Counted from the first letter of the stretch, positions 9,279-20,610 are shown. The stretch is 64,000 nt of DNA from Bordetella pseudohinzii (GCF_000657795.2 NZ_JHEP02000002.1:62001-126000); one strand, 5' to 3'. Numbers and translations: made by a program. The notes: a model not told the origin generated them from the letters alone.

Positions 9279-9992
9279 TCAGCGCGGCGCGAGGCTCTTG
9301 TAGAGGTTGCGCAGCATCCCGGCGGTCGCGCCCCAGATAAAACGCTCCCCCCAGGGGATGGCGTAATAGCGGCGCACCCGGCCGTCGGGCAATCGCGCCT
9401 CGTACAGCCGGTGGTTGGATGGGTCCATCAGGAAGTCCAGCGGCACCTCGAAAATATCCGCCACCTCGAAGACATCGGGCGCCGGCGCAAAATCCGGACG
9501 CACCAGCGAGACCACCGGCGTGATGGAAAAACCCGTCGACGTCAGGTACTCGGGCATGCTGTTGAGCACTTCCACCCGGTCTTGCGGCAGGCCGGTTTCT
9601 TCCTGGGCCTCGCGCAGGGCGGTATCCACCGGCGTCGGGTCGACCAACTCGACCCGCCCTCCCGGGAAGCTGATCTGGCCGGCATGGTCGTGCAAATGGG
9701 CGGCGCGCTGCGTCAGCATCACACGGACCCCTTCGGGGCGCATCACCATGGGAATCAGCACGGCGGCCAGCACCGGCGGGCCTTCACGGCCCGGATAGCG
9801 GTCTTTTTCCATGCCCAGGGGATCCAGCGTCCACTCGCGGGCGGGCCGCAGCGCGCCGCGCAGGGCATCGGGCGTCAGCAGCTCCGGATTGACCCGCAGC
9901 AGCCCGCCATCGGCGACCTGCCAGGGCTGATCCTTGGGATCGAAATTGGGCCGGATGATGGACCGGCGGCGTGCGGGCGTTGAGTCAGACAT
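9279..9992 (-). CDS. CoA pyrophosphatase-type Nudix hydrolase (NudL/YeaB-like)
   Basis: A 237-residue Nudix protein. FPGGRVELVD leads into the Nudix box ending REAQEETGL, and the family-specific LTQRAAHLHDHAGQISFPGG precedes it; this is typical of the UPF0035 CoA-diphosphatase group that cleaves CoA to phosphopantetheine and 3',5'-ADP. The ATG at 9,992 gives MSDSTPARR and normal length; upstream in-frame starts give an unsupported extension. It is downstream of rplS on the same strand but separated by a terminator. Confidence 0.85.
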   Translation of the reverse strand: MSDSTPARRRSIIRPNFDPKDQPWQVADGGLLRVNPELLTPDALRGALRPAREWTLDPLGMEKDRYPGREGPPVLAAVLIPMVMRPEGVRVMLTQRAAHLHDHAGQISFPGGRVELVDPTPVDTALREAQEETGLPQDRVEVLNSMPEYLTSTGFSITPVVSLVRPDFAPAPDVFEVADIFEVPLDFLMDPSNHRLYEARLPDGRVRRYYAIPWGERFIWGATAGMLRNLYKSLAPR

Positions 9993-10130
9993 GAGCCAGG
10001 AAACAAGAAAAGTCCCCCCGGCCGCGCACGTCATGCGTGCTTGCTGCTCCCGAAGGAGCGCTGCCTGCCTTGGGGCGGTCCGGCGGCGCAAAGGCCGCGC
10101 TGCGCGCGCTACTGCGAAAAACCAAAAAAA

Positions 10131-10155
10131 AGCACCCTTGCAGGTGCCTTTTTAA
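10131..10155 (-). terminator. Rho-independent terminator of rplS (works in both directions)
   Basis: GCACC and GGTGC stems enclose a short loop. On the minus strand the hairpin is followed by a run of eight T (10,131-10,124), and on the plus strand by TTTTT. It closes rplS transcription before the Nudix gene. Confidence 0.8.
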
Positions 10156-10232
10156 CTCGGAATGCCGTCCAGGCAACGCCGGCAAGGATGCCGGCGCGGG
10201 CTGGACGGTCCGGACAGCTTTCAAGCCGGGGA

Positions 10233-10613
10233 TCAACCCTGGGCGGCTTGCTTGCTGACCAGCTTTTCCTTGATGCGAGCCGACTTGCCCGAGCGGTTGC
10301 GCAGGTAGTACAGCTTGGCACGGCGCACGTCGCCGCGGCGCTTGACTTCGATGCTGGCGATCTGCGGCGAGTACAGCTGGAACGTGCGTTCCACGGCTTC
10401 ACCCGAGGAGATCTTGCGGACGATGAAGGAGGAATTCAGGCCACGGTTGCGCTTGGCAATGACCACGCCCTCGAAGGCCTGGACACGCTTGCGGGTGCCT
10501 TCGACCACGTTCACGCTCACGATCACGGTGTCGCCAGGGGCGAACTCCGTCACGGGCTTGTCGCCGGTCAGGCGCTTGATTTCTTCCTGTTCAAGGATAG
10601 CGATAAGGTTCAT
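10233..10613 (-). CDS. rplS: 50S ribosomal protein L19
   Basis: A 126-residue L19 with the typical [12 protein letters not shown] start, the [11 protein letters not shown] beta-strand region and the basic C-terminal segment [22 protein letters not shown]19 sits at the 30S-50S interface. In many proteobacteria it is the last gene of rpsP-rimM-trmD-rplS, but here the upstream 320 bases hold none of those genes and a transporter gene then runs the other way, so it appears to be transcribed alone. Confidence 0.97.
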   Translation of the reverse strand: MNLIAILEQEEIKRLTGDKPVTEFAPGDTVIVSVNVVEGTRKRVQAFEGVVIAKRNRGLNSSFIVRKISSGEAVERTFQLYSPQIASIEVKRRGDVRRAKLYYLRNRSGKSARIKEKLVSKQAAQG

Positions 10614-10933
10614 AAGAACTCCAGAGTCATCTTGTCTTTGCAGGCGTTTTTTGCCGGGATAAATTTCAATGCGCCTGGCCTGGCCTGGTTGGCGTGCATC
10701 GGGGGTCAGTCATAGACCTGAAGTAAACCCTTCAGGCCATGAACCTTCGGCCATGGACCTCACCCGCCCGCACCCAGCCCGCCTTGCCCCGCGCATATTT
10801 GGTATGCCGCAAGCAGAGGATGAGTTGGCAAACCAGCAATTCTACCTCAGTGCCCTTTTTTTAACCAGTCTGGCGCTATGGGCTCCGCCCCCGATTCAGG
10901 TACGCTTGCGCCTTTCCCAGGCGCTGCGACTCC
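10614..10933. other. Divergent rplS / EamA-transporter intergenic region
   Basis: This 320-base stretch must hold the promoters of rplS (minus) and the EamA gene (plus). I see no convincing -35/-10 pair. It contains a perfect 7-base inverted repeat CCTGAAG...CTTCAGG (10,717-10,736) without a T-run, and no coding sequence resembling TrmD, RimM or RpsP. The repeat may be an operator or a leader hairpin of the rplS mRNA. Confidence 0.5.
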
Positions 10934-11806
10934 ATGACTTATACGTCCCTTATTCTTGTCATCCTGGCCGCCATGGCCCATGCGACATGGAACCTGCTGG
11001 CCAAGCGCGCCGCCATGGTGGGGCCGGTCTTTGTGTTTGCCTATGGGCTGGCGGCCAGCCTGCTCTACGCCCCCTGGGTGATCTGGGTGCTGGCGCATGA
11101 GGGCATGACATGGAGCTGGCCGGTGGTGCTGTGCATCCTGGCCTCGTCGCTGTTGCACCTGGGCTACAGCCTGTGCCTGCAACGCGGCTACCAGGTCGCC
11201 GACCTGTCCGTGGTGTATCCGATCGCCCGGGGCACCGGGCCGCTGCTATCGACCGTGGGCGCCTTCACGCTCCTGAACGAACCCGCGACGACAAGCGGCA
11301 TCCTGGGCATGCTGTGCGTGGTGGGCGGGGTGTTGCTGATCGCCACCCAGGGCCGGCTGGCCATGTTCCGCTCGCCGCAGGCCTGGATAGGCGTGCGCTG
11401 GGGGGTGCTGATTGGCCTGTTTATCGCGGCCTATACCGTGGTGGACGCCTATGGCGTGAAGAGCCTGCTCATCATGCCCGTGCTGTTTGACTGGTTTACC
11501 TGTGTCACGCGCACCGTCATGATGACGCCCCATGTGATACAGCGACGCGCGCAGTATTTTCCGGCCATGCGCGGATATTGGCACCTGGCCATCGCGGTCG
11601 GCCTGCTCTCGCCGCTGGGCTATATCCTGGTGCTTTACGCCCTGCGCATGGGCGCTCCGCTCAGCCTGGTGGCGCCCGCAAGAGAAATGTCCATGATGCT
11701 GGGCACGCTGGCAGGCATGTTTTTGCTGCGCGAAAAAGTCGGCCCCGGGCGTCTGGCCGGCTGCGGCGCCATCCTGCTGGGCGTGGTGTTGTTGGGTTCA
11801 AGCTGA
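10934..11806 (+). CDS. EamA/DMT-superfamily transporter
   Basis: A 290-residue inner-membrane protein with about ten hydrophobic helices in two EamA-like repeats. It begins MTYTSLILVILAAMAHATWNLLAKRA, which is characteristic of drug/metabolite transporters, and has the mid-repeat segment VYPIARGTGPLLSTVGAF. The substrate cannot be told from sequence; family members export amino acids, metabolites or drugs. It appears monocistronic. Confidence 0.85.
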   Translation: MTYTSLILVILAAMAHATWNLLAKRAAMVGPVFVFAYGLAASLLYAPWVIWVLAHEGMTWSWPVVLCILASSLLHLGYSLCLQRGYQVADLSVVYPIARGTGPLLSTVGAFTLLNEPATTSGILGMLCVVGGVLLIATQGRLAMFRSPQAWIGVRWGVLIGLFIAAYTVVDAYGVKSLLIMPVLFDWFTCVTRTVMMTPHVIQRRAQYFPAMRGYWHLAIAVGLLSPLGYILVLYALRMGAPLSLVAPAREMSMMLGTLAGMFLLREKVGPGRLAGCGAILLGVVLLGSS

Positions 11807-11823
11807 ACCCTCCCCGCCCCTGC

Positions 11824-12090
11824 TCAGAAACCCGCCGCCGCGCCCAGCCACATCAGCCCGGGGATAAGCGCCCCCCAGGACAGCACCATGACGACGTCCC
11901 AGATCATGCGGCGGCGCATTTCCCTGGCCTGGACATCGTCGGCGCTGGGCTCGGCATGCACGGGGACGGGCGCGGCCGGCGCCTGGAAAGGCCAGGCCGG
12001 CTTGCGGCTTGCACGCGGCGGCGTGCGCGGACGCTGCGACACCGGGGCCTGGGCAAGCAATACGTCAGCAGGAAGCGAAACCGTCGTCAT
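11824..12090 (-). CDS. Small single-span membrane protein of unknown function
   Basis: An 88-residue protein beginning MTTVSLPADVLL. The ATG at 12,090 is chosen because AAGGAGAG lies just upstream. The N-terminal two thirds are Pro/Ala/Arg-rich and probably disordered, then REMRRRMIWD leads into one C-terminal membrane helix (about residues 63-85). The basic residues before the helix suggest the N-terminus stays in the cytoplasm. I do not recognise the family. It lies downstream of the radical SAM gene on the same strand. Confidence 0.6.
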   Translation of the reverse strand: MTTVSLPADVLLAQAPVSQRPRTPPRASRKPAWPFQAPAAPVPVHAEPSADDVQAREMRRRMIWDVVMVLSWGALIPGLMWLGAAAGF

Positions 12091-12170
12091 GATGACTCTC
12101 CTTGTAGCGCCTGCCGGGCCAGGCCCGGCAAGACTGTCCACTGGCGGACATTCTGGGAAACCGTGGTGAT

Positions 12171-13514
12171 TCAATCTTCAAACAGGGCCATCTGGCCGGC
12201 CTGGCGCGCGGCCTCGCTGGCGCTTGCCCGCGCACGGCGGGCAGCAGGCGCCGGAGGCACGAAGCGATCGATCGCCAACGCCGGCCGCCATCCGGTCAGC
12301 CCCAGGTTGCGGGCGGCCACCTGAAAACGCTGCCTCAACAGATCGGCCCAGATGCCCGTGCCGCGCATGCGGGTGTCAAAGCTGCTGTCGTTGCGCTTGC
12401 CGCCTCGCATATCCTCGATACGATGCAGCACGCGCTGCGCCCGGTCAGGGAAATGCGTCTGCAGCCAGGTTTCAAAGACGTCTTTGACTTCCCAGGGCAG
12501 ACGCACGACCGTGTAGCTGGCCGAACAGGCGCCCGCGGCGGCGGCGGCCTCGAGGATCTGCTCCATGGATTCGTCATTGATGAAGGGGATGACGGGCGCC
12601 ACCAGCACGCCCACGGGCACGCCGGCCTGGGCCAGCTTGCGCACCGTCTCGACCCGGCGCCACGGCGCCGAGGCCCGCGGCTCCAGGGTGCGCGCCATGT
12701 CGGCGTCCAGCGTGGTGATGCTGATGAAGACCGTGACCAGGCGCTCTCGCGCCAGCGTGGTCAGCAGGTCCAGGTCGCGCTCGACCAGGGAATTCTTGGT
12801 GACCAGGGTCAGGGGATGGCCGGTCTCGACCATGAGCTCAAGCAGGCCGCGCGTCAGCCGCCAGGTACGCTCGATGGGCTGGTAGACATCGGTGGCCGAC
12901 CCGATATTGATGGGCGACACCTTGTAGCCCGGCCGCGACAGCTCGGCCCGCAGCGCCTGGACGGCATTGGCCTTGGCGACCAGCCGCGTTTCGAAATCCA
13001 GGCCGGGTGAATAGCCCAGGTAGGCATGGGTGGGCCGGGCATAGCAATAGACGCAGCCGTGCTCGCAGCCCCGATAGGGATTGACGGCGACATCGAAGGG
13101 GATGTCGGGAGAATCGTTGCGCGACAGCAGCTTGCGCGCCTGCTCGGGCTTGACCGTCGTGCGGGGAGCGGCCACCACCGGGATGTAGCGCTGGGTGGCC
13201 GCCGCGGGCAGGCCCACCGCCTCGGGCAAGGCGCCGGGCAAGGAAGCGGAATCGGCCGGCGGGACAGCCTCCGCGCCCGCCGGATCTTCCGAGGCGGGCA
13301 GGCGCCGGGGCACGTCCTGGATGTCATCAAGGGACAGATCGAACGGGGAAGGCGCGTCGTGGTCGCCGCCAAACCAGCCGTCGTCGAAAGCCTCACGCTC
13401 GGTTTGCTCGAAGCGGTGGCGAACATTAGTAACCGCACCCCGACCGCGCGAGGCGGCGGGGGCGGCAGCCGGGGACCCAAAACCGGCGGAAAGCGAATGT
13501 TCGGTGCTCATCAT
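12171..13514 (-). CDS. PA0069/Rv2578c-family radical SAM protein
   Basis: A 447-residue radical SAM enzyme related to spore photoproduct lyase. The 4Fe-4S cluster motif is CEHGCVYCY, preceded by NPYRGCEHG and followed by ARPTHAYLGYSPGLDFETRL, a typical block of the PA0069/Rv2578c family. An N-terminal acidic and Pro/Ala-rich extension of about 110 residues precedes the core. The reaction is not known. ATG codons at 13,514 and 13,511 are adjacent and equally possible. Confidence 0.85.
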   Translation of the reverse strand: MMSTEHSLSAGFGSPAAAPAASRGRGAVTNVRHRFEQTEREAFDDGWFGGDHDAPSPFDLSLDDIQDVPRRLPASEDPAGAEAVPPADSASLPGALPEAVGLPAAATQRYIPVVAAPRTTVKPEQARKLLSRNDSPDIPFDVAVNPYRGCEHGCVYCYARPTHAYLGYSPGLDFETRLVAKANAVQALRAELSRPGYKVSPINIGSATDVYQPIERTWRLTRGLLELMVETGHPLTLVTKNSLVERDLDLLTTLARERLVTVFISITTLDADMARTLEPRASAPWRRVETVRKLAQAGVPVGVLVAPVIPFINDESMEQILEAAAAAGACSASYTVVRLPWEVKDVFETWLQTHFPDRAQRVLHRIEDMRGGKRNDSSFDTRMRGTGIWADLLRQRFQVAARNLGLTGWRPALAIDRFVPPAPAARRARASASEAARQAGQMALFED

Positions 13515-13698
13515 GGAAGCACTGTACAAAAACACAGTACTTTTGACAAGCCCCTATGCCCTCGAAAGGACCACGATCCGACTGTACCGCAACTCCCGCC
13601 AGGCGTGCGGGGAATTCATTCCACGACTTGGAAAACGCCTGGAAACCCGCGCCAGACAAGGGTTTGGACGAAAAACAACAAGGTTTCCAGGGCTCGGA

Positions 13699-15003
13699 TC
13701 AGCGCAGGATGAGCATGCCGGCCGCGGCGGTTTGATGGGTGGCGGCATCGATCAGGATGAAGGCGCCCGTGGCCGGCACATCGCGATAATCGTCGACCGC
13801 CAGCGACTCGCGCGTGATGAAGGACACGCGCCCGATGTCGTTCATCTCCAGCCTGTCGCGCGCCTCGCTCACCTCCTGCAGTTCGTGGATATCGCGCCGC
13901 GTATGCACGCCGCGTATCTTGGCCGAGGTCAGCCGCGTGCCCTGCTTGAGCAGATACTTGCGCGCCGGATTCAGCGGCTGGTTGTCCAGCCAGCAGACTT
14001 CGGCCTCGAACTCGCGCGCCACGGCGGCCGGCGCGGCCGCGTGCGTGATGATGTCGCCGCGCGAGACATCGACATCGCGGTCCAGGACCACGGTGACGGA
14101 CTCGCCGCTGGCCGCGCGAGGCACGCTGCGGTCGAACACCCGCAGCCCGGCCACGCGCGCCGTCACGCCCGACGGCTGCACCAGGACCTCGTCGCCCACC
14201 GACAAGGCGCCGCTGGCCACGCGGCCGGCGTAGCCGCGGAAATCCTCGGCGCGGTCGCCGTCATGGCGCATCACCCACTGCACCGGGAAGCGCAAGGGCA
14301 GCGCCGAACCGTCATCGCCCTGCTCCAGGTCTTCCAGCAGCCCAAGCAGCGGCTGGCCCGCATACCAGGGCGTGCGCGGCGAAGCGTGCACGACGTTGTC
14401 GCCATTGAGCGCCGACAGCGGCAGGATGTGAAAGTCCGGCAGGCCCAGCTTGCCGGCCAGTTCGCGATACGAGGCGGCGATGCGCTCGAACACGGCGCGA
14501 TCCCAGTCCACCAGGTCCATTTTGTTGACGGCCACCACGATGTGGCGGATGCCCAGCAGCCGGGCGATGGTGCTGTGCCGCTTGGTCTGCGGCAGCAGCT
14601 GGCCGTCGGCCGCCCGCGTGGCGTCGATCAGGATGATGGCCGCGTCGGCCGTGGATGCGCCCGTCACCATGTTGCGGGTGTACTGCTCATGGCCAGGCGC
14701 ATCGGCCACGATGAACTTGCGCGAGGGGGTGGCGAAGTAGCGGTAGGCCACATCGATCGTGATGCCCTGCTCGCGCTCGGCCTCCAGCCCGTCGGTCAGG
14801 AGGGAAAGATCGATGCCGTCGCCGGCCACGCGCTTGTGCTTGGCGCGCGCGATGGCGTCGAGCTGGTCGGCGAACACGCCCTTGCTGTCATACAGCAGGC
14901 GGCCGATGAGGGTGGACTTGCCGTCGTCCACCGAACCGGCGGTGATCAGGCGCAGCACGCCGCGGTCGGCGCCGGACAGGAAAGAATCGTTCAGTGCATT
15001 CAT
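13699..15003 (-). CDS. cysN: Sulfate adenylyltransferase GTPase subunit CysN
   Basis: A 434-residue EF-Tu-like GTPase that drives APS formation by CysD. The P-loop is GSVDDGKST (residues 23-31), with DAPGHEQY and NKMDL as G3 and G4. There is no fused CysC APS-kinase domain (CysNC proteins are over 600 residues), which agrees with the APS-type reductase encoded by cysH upstream. The ATG at 15,003 gives MNALNDSF. It is the last gene of the sulfate operon. Confidence 0.95.
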   Translation of the reverse strand: MNALNDSFLSGADRGVLRLITAGSVDDGKSTLIGRLLYDSKGVFADQLDAIARAKHKRVAGDGIDLSLLTDGLEAEREQGITIDVAYRYFATPSRKFIVADAPGHEQYTRNMVTGASTADAAIILIDATRAADGQLLPQTKRHSTIARLLGIRHIVVAVNKMDLVDWDRAVFERIAASYRELAGKLGLPDFHILPLSALNGDNVVHASPRTPWYAGQPLLGLLEDLEQGDDGSALPLRFPVQWVMRHDGDRAEDFRGYAGRVASGALSVGDEVLVQPSGVTARVAGLRVFDRSVPRAASGESVTVVLDRDVDVSRGDIITHAAAPAAVAREFEAEVCWLDNQPLNPARKYLLKQGTRLTSAKIRGVHTRRDIHELQEVSEARDRLEMNDIGRVSFITRESLAVDDYRDVPATGAFILIDAATHQTAAAGMLILR

Positions 15004-15016
15004 GATGTCATCCGGT

Positions 15017-15925
15017 TCAGAAATAGCCTTCGCGCTTGCGCCGCTCCATCGACGCCTCCGAGGTCTGGTCATCCATGCGGGTGGCGCCGCGCTCGGTGAT
15101 GTCGGTCACCGCGGTCTCGGCGATGATGGCCAGCGGGTCCGCGGCTTCGGAGGCGACCGGGCAGGTGCAGGAGATGTCGCCCACGGTGCGGAAACGCACG
15201 GCCAGTGTCTCGACCGTCTCGTCCTCGGCCGGCGGCGTCAGGCGCGTGACCGGCACCAGCAGGCCGCGGCGGCGCACGACCTCGCGCGGGTGGCTGTAAT
15301 AGATCGACGGCAGGGCCAGGTTCTCGCGGTGGATGTATTGCCAGACGTCCAGCTCGGTCCAGTTCGAGATCGGAAAGACCCGGATGTTCTCGCCCGGATG
15401 CACGCGCGTATTGAACAGGTTCCAGAGTTCGGGCCGCTGGGCCTTGGGATCCCATTGGCCGAATTCGTCCCGGAACGAAAAAATGCGCTCCTTGGCGCGC
15501 GCCTTTTCCTCATCGCGGCGCGCGCCGCCGATGCAGGCGTCGAAGCCGAACTCTTCGATGGCCTCCAGCAAGGTGACGGCCTGGGCCGCATTGCGCGAAT
15601 CCGTGGCGCGGCGCAGCACCACGCTGCCGCGCGCGATGGAGTCCTCCACGCCGCGCACGATCAACTGCTCTCCCAGCTGGGCGGCGCGGGCATCGCGAAA
15701 GGCAATGACTTCATCGAAGTTATGCCCGGTGTCGATATGCATCAGGGGAAAGGGAAAACGCCCCGGCCGGAAGGCCTTCTCCGCCAGCCGCAGCAGCACC
15801 ACCGAATCCTTGCCGCCGGAAAACAGCAGCACCGGCCTGGCGCACTCGGCGGCCACCTCGCGCAGAATGAAAATCGCCTCGGATTCCAGCCAATCCAGAT
15901 GGCTGCGTTGGGCAACTAAAGACAT
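15017..15925 (-). CDS. cysD: Sulfate adenylyltransferase catalytic subunit CysD
   Basis: A 302-residue PP-loop ATP pyrophosphatase-type enzyme that makes adenosine 5'-phosphosulfate from ATP and sulfate. The pyrophosphate-binding SGGKDSVVLL is near residue 35, and MHIDTGHNF follows. The C-terminal CTCPV and RRKREGYF are typical. It lies 13 bases upstream of cysN, its partner in the heterodimer. Confidence 0.96.
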   Translation of the reverse strand: MSLVAQRSHLDWLESEAIFILREVAAECARPVLLFSGGKDSVVLLRLAEKAFRPGRFPFPLMHIDTGHNFDEVIAFRDARAAQLGEQLIVRGVEDSIARGSVVLRRATDSRNAAQAVTLLEAIEEFGFDACIGGARRDEEKARAKERIFSFRDEFGQWDPKAQRPELWNLFNTRVHPGENIRVFPISNWTELDVWQYIHRENLALPSIYYSHPREVVRRRGLLVPVTRLTPPAEDETVETLAVRFRTVGDISCTCPVASEAADPLAIIAETAVTDITERGATRMDDQTSEASMERRKREGYF

Positions 15926-15938
15926 GGTCGTTCCTTTC

Positions 15939-16663
15939 TCAATTCACGGCTATCGGGATAGGGCGGCGGTTGCCTTCATGCAGACCGCATTCCTTGGAGT
16001 CCGAGCTTTCCCACCACCAGCGGCCGGCGCGCAGGTCTTCGCCGGGCCGGATGGCGCGCGTGCAGGGGTCGCAGCCGATGGAGGGATAGCCCTGGTCGTG
16101 CAAGGGGTTGTAGGGAATGGCCAAGGCCCGGATCGCATTCCAGACCTCGGCCTCGCTCCAGGCGGCCAAGGGGTTGAACTTGTACAGGCCAAAAACCGCA
16201 TCGTGCTCCTCGGCCGGCAGCTCGCCGCGCGTGACGGCCTGGGCCCGGCGCTGGCCGGTGATCCAGGCGCTGCGCCCGGCCAGGGCGCGCGACAGCGGTT
16301 CGACCTTGCGGATCTGGCAACAGGCTTTGCGCAGCGCCACGCTCTCATAGAAGGCAAACGCGCCGTGCGCGGCCACATGCTCGCGCACGGCCTGTTCCTG
16401 CGGCCGCATGACGGTGATCTCGCGCCCATAGCGCTCGCGCACCGTGTCCAGCATGCCCAGCGTCTGCGCATGCAGGCGCCCCGTATCAAGCGTGAAGATC
16501 TCCAGCGGCAGTCCGCCGTCATAGATGGCGTGGGTCAGCAGCATGTCCTCGGCGGCCAGCGACGAGGCCAGGGCGGCGTCGGGGTGCCGCCGGGCAATGT
16601 CGGCCAGCGTGGCCCGCAGCGCCCGCCAGCGCCCGGCCGTCTCGGGAGTCAGGATGGTATCGC

Positions 16664-16667
<4 letters not shown>
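15939..16667 (-). CDS. cysH: Assimilatory adenylyl-sulfate (APS) reductase
   Basis: A 242-residue PP-loop reductase. KACCQIRKV and GCDPCTRAI provide the CC and CxxC cysteines that hold a 4Fe-4S cluster; this set marks reductases that use APS directly rather than PAPS. The catalytic C-terminal KECGLH is present. It reduces APS to sulfite with thioredoxin as electron donor. The start overlaps the cysA stop by four bases. No APS kinase gene is in the operon, which fits APS specificity. Confidence 0.93.
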
Positions 16668-17728
<1,061 letters not shown>

Positions 17729-17741
17729 GCGTTTCCCCCGG

Positions 17742-18626
17742 TCAGGCCGCCTGCGGCTGGCGCGCGGACAGCGGCGGCGCCTCCAGCGGCTGCTCGCTTT
17801 GCGCCAACAGCCGGTGATTGCGCCACTCGATGAAGTTCTTGGCCACCAGCGTCACCAGGGCCAGCAATGCCAGCAGCGAAGCCACCGCGAAGGAGGCCGC
17901 GAACTGGTACTCGTTATAGAGAATCTCCACGTGCAAGGTCATGGTGTTGGTCAGTCCGCGCACCTGCCCGGACACCACCGACACCGCGCCGAACTCGCCC
18001 ATTGCGCGCGCATTGGCCAGGATGGCGCCATACAGCAGACCCCATTTGATATTGGGCAGGGTGATGCGCCAGAAGATCTGCCAGCCGCTGGCGCCCAGCG
18101 TCAGCGCGGCCTGCTCCTCCTCGCTGCCCTGGGCCTGCATGAGCGGTATCAGCTCGCGCGCCACGAAGGGAAAGGTGACGAACAGCGTGGCCAGGATGAC
18201 GCCCGGCACGGCGTAGACGATCTTCAGGTCATGCGCCTGCAGCCAAGGCCCGAACCAGCCCTGGGAGCCGAACAGCAGGACGAAGATCAACCCCGCCACC
18301 ACGGGCGAGACCGAGAACGGCAAATCGATCAACGTGATCAGGAACTGCTTGCCGCGGAACTGGAACTTGGTGATCGCCCAGGCGGCCGCCACGCCGAACA
18401 CCAGGTTGACCGGCAGGGACACCGCCGCCACCAGCAGCGTCAGCCGGATGGCCGACAGGGCATCCGGCTCGGTGATCGCCGCCAGATAGGTCTCCCAGCC
18501 CTTGCGCAAGGCTTCGGTGAATACCGCGGCCAGGGGCACGAACAGGAACAAGGTCAGGAAGGCCAGCCCCAGGAACAGCAACAGACCGCGCACCCAGCGG
18601 GGTTCGGTGAGATGGTCGGGTCTCAT
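17742..18626 (-). CDS. cysW: Sulfate ABC transporter permease CysW
   Basis: A 294-residue inner-membrane permease with about six helices. The EAA-type loop that contacts CysA is visible in [20 protein letters not shown], followed by [14 protein letters not shown]. The ATG at 18,626 overlaps the cysT stop by four bases and gives normal length; the frame stays open upstream to 19,070, but that part is antisense-like noise within cysT. Confidence 0.95.
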   Translation of the reverse strand: MRPDHLTEPRWVRGLLLFLGLAFLTLFLFVPLAAVFTEALRKGWETYLAAITEPDALSAIRLTLLVAAVSLPVNLVFGVAAAWAITKFQFRGKQFLITLIDLPFSVSPVVAGLIFVLLFGSQGWFGPWLQAHDLKIVYAVPGVILATLFVTFPFVARELIPLMQAQGSEEEQAALTLGASGWQIFWRITLPNIKWGLLYGAILANARAMGEFGAVSVVSGQVRGLTNTMTLHVEILYNEYQFAASFAVASLLALLALVTLVAKNFIEWRNHRLLAQSEQPLEAPPLSARQPQAA

Positions 18627-19501
18627 GCCAGTTTGCCTCCGCGGCGCGCCTGCCAGCCCTGCAGGAGGTTGATGATGAACAGGAGCACGAAGGACACGGC
18701 CAGCAGGACGGTGGCGATGGCCGCGGCCCCGGCGTAGTCGAACTGCTCCAGCTTGACGATGATGAGCAGCGGCGTGATCTCCGACACCATGGGCATATTG
18801 CCCGCGATGAAGACCACCGAGCCGTACTCGCCCACCGCCCGCGCAAACGCCAGCGCAAAGCCGGTCAGCAGCGCCGGCGTCAAGGCCGGCAGCAGCACCC
18901 GCCGCAGGGTCTGCCAGCGGCCGGCGCCCAGGCTGGCCGCCGCTTCCTCGATTTCGCGCTCGATGTCCTCCAGCACGGGCTGCACGGTCCGCACCACGAA
19001 GGGCACGCCGATGAAGATCAACGCCACCACGATGCCCAGCGGCGTGAACGCCACCTTCAGGCCCAGCCATTGTTCCAGCGGCGCGCCGAGCCAGCCGTTC
19101 TTGGAATAAAGCGCGGTCAAGGCGATGCCCGCCACCGCGGTCGGCAGCGCGAAAGGCAGGTCCACCAGGGCATCGACGATTTTCTTGCCCGGAAAGCGAT
19201 AGCGCACCAGCACCCAGGCCACGATGCTCCCGAACACCAGATTGACCAGGGCCGCCAGCAGCGCCGCGCCAAAGGTCAGTTGGTAGGAAGCCAGCACGCG
19301 CGGCGCGGTCACCGCCTCCCAGAAACCGGTCCAGCCCAGTTGCGCGCTCTTGATCGGCAGCGCCGCCAGCGGAATCAGCACCAGCACGCTCAGGTAGAAC
19401 ACGGCATAACCCATGGAAATGCCGAAACCCGGCAGCACGCCGGGCCTTTTGCGGGCGGGGCGGGCCGCCGGGCCCGCCGCCGGATGAAGAATGGCGCTCA
19501 T
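18623..19501 (-). CDS. cysT: Sulfate ABC transporter permease CysT (CysU)
   Basis: A 292-residue permease that pairs with CysW. About six membrane helices are visible, the first being [21 protein letters not shown], with the EAA loop [20 protein letters not shown] and [15 protein letters not shown]. It begins 15 bases after sbp and overlaps cysW by four bases. Confidence 0.95.
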   Translation of the reverse strand: MSAILHPAAGPAARPARKRPGVLPGFGISMGYAVFYLSVLVLIPLAALPIKSAQLGWTGFWEAVTAPRVLASYQLTFGAALLAALVNLVFGSIVAWVLVRYRFPGKKIVDALVDLPFALPTAVAGIALTALYSKNGWLGAPLEQWLGLKVAFTPLGIVVALIFIGVPFVVRTVQPVLEDIEREIEEAAASLGAGRWQTLRRVLLPALTPALLTGFALAFARAVGEYGSVVFIAGNMPMVSEITPLLIIVKLEQFDYAGAAAIATVLLAVSFVLLFIINLLQGWQARRGGKLA

Positions 19502-19516
19502 CGCGTGCCCGCCTCC

Positions 19517-20542
19517 TTATTTGGGTTGATAGACCTGATCAAAGGTCCCGCCGTCGCTGAAGTGGTCTTTCTGGGCCTTGCGCCAGCCCCCGAAGATGGG
19601 GTCGTCGATGGTCACCAGATTGAGCTTGGGAAAGCGGCTCGCGTACTTGGCGGCCACGGCCTTGTCGATCGGGCGGTAGTAGTTCTTGGCGATGATCTCC
19701 TGCGCTTGGGGCGTATAGAGAAACTCCAGATAGGCCTGGGCGGCCGGGCGCGTGCCCTTCTTGTCCACCACTTTGTCCACGATGGCCACCGGCGGTTCGG
19801 CCAGGATGGACAGCGAAGGCACGACGATGTCGAACTTGTCCGGACCGAGTTCTTCGAGCGCCAGAAAGGCTTCGTTTTCCCAGGCCAGCAGCACATCGCC
19901 CACGCCGCGCTCGACGAAAGTGGTGGTCGAGCCGCGCGCGCCCGTATCCAGGACCGGCACATGCTTGAGCAGGTCGCCCACGAATTGGCGCGCGGAGGCT
20001 TCGCTGCCGCCCGGCTGCTTCAGGGCATAGGCCCAGGCGGCCAGGTAGTTCCAGCGCGCGCCGCCCGACGTCTTGGGATTGGGCGTGATCACTTGCAGGC
20101 CCGGCTTGATCAGGTCGTCCCAATCCTTGATCTGCTTGGGATTGCCCTTGCGCACCAGAAAGACGATGGTGGAGGTGTAGGGCGAGCTATTCTGCGGCAG
20201 GCGCTTTTGCCATTCCTGCGGCAGCAGGCCGCGGTCCGCGATGGCGTCGATGTCGTAGGCCAGGGCCAGCGTCACCACATCGGCATCCAGGCCGTCGATG
20301 ACGGAGCGGGCCTGGCGGCCGGAACCGCCGTGCGACTGGCGGATCGTCAGTTCGACGCCCGCCTTGTCCTTGTAATGCTTGACGAAGGCATCGTCGACGG
20401 CGCGATAGAGTTCGCGCGTCGGGTCATAGGAGACGTTGAGCAGCGTCTGCTTGGTCTGCGCCTGGGCTAGCGGCAGACCGAGAATGAAAGTGGCTGCCAG
20501 GGCGATGGCGGCGGTCCAGGATCCTGCGGCACGGGAGGGCAT
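19517..20542 (-). CDS. sbp: Periplasmic sulfate-binding protein Sbp
   Basis: A 341-residue solute-binding protein. A signal peptide ends about LAQAQ (residues 25-29). Typical Sbp/CysP segments follow: [44 protein letters not shown] and YRPIDKAVA. It delivers sulfate to CysTWA. AAAGGAAG lies seven bases before the ATG. It is the first gene of the operon, so the controlling promoter should lie between 20,543 and 20,660. Sbp versus thiosulfate-preferring CysP cannot be separated with certainty. Confidence 0.92.
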   Translation of the reverse strand: MPSRAAGSWTAAIALAATFILGLPLAQAQTKQTLLNVSYDPTRELYRAVDDAFVKHYKDKAGVELTIRQSHGGSGRQARSVIDGLDADVVTLALAYDIDAIADRGLLPQEWQKRLPQNSSPYTSTIVFLVRKGNPKQIKDWDDLIKPGLQVITPNPKTSGGARWNYLAAWAYALKQPGGSEASARQFVGDLLKHVPVLDTGARGSTTTFVERGVGDVLLAWENEAFLALEELGPDKFDIVVPSLSILAEPPVAIVDKVVDKKGTRPAAQAYLEFLYTPQAQEIIAKNYYRPIDKAVAAKYASRFPKLNLVTIDDPIFGGWRKAQKDHFSDGGTFDQVYQPK

Positions 20543-20610
20543 ACTCGCTTCCTTTCTTGTTGGAGTGGCAATGGCTGCCAGTGTGCAAGCCCGCCAAACT
20601 GAAAGGAACG

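Noticed and set aside
10109-10402. Short minus-strand frame across the rplS terminator
   Set aside because: It is a shadow in another frame of rplS reading through the terminator hairpin.
18627-19070. Upstream extension of cysW
   Set aside because: It lies out of frame inside cysT; the ATG at 18,626 gives the correct family length and an ATGA overlap.
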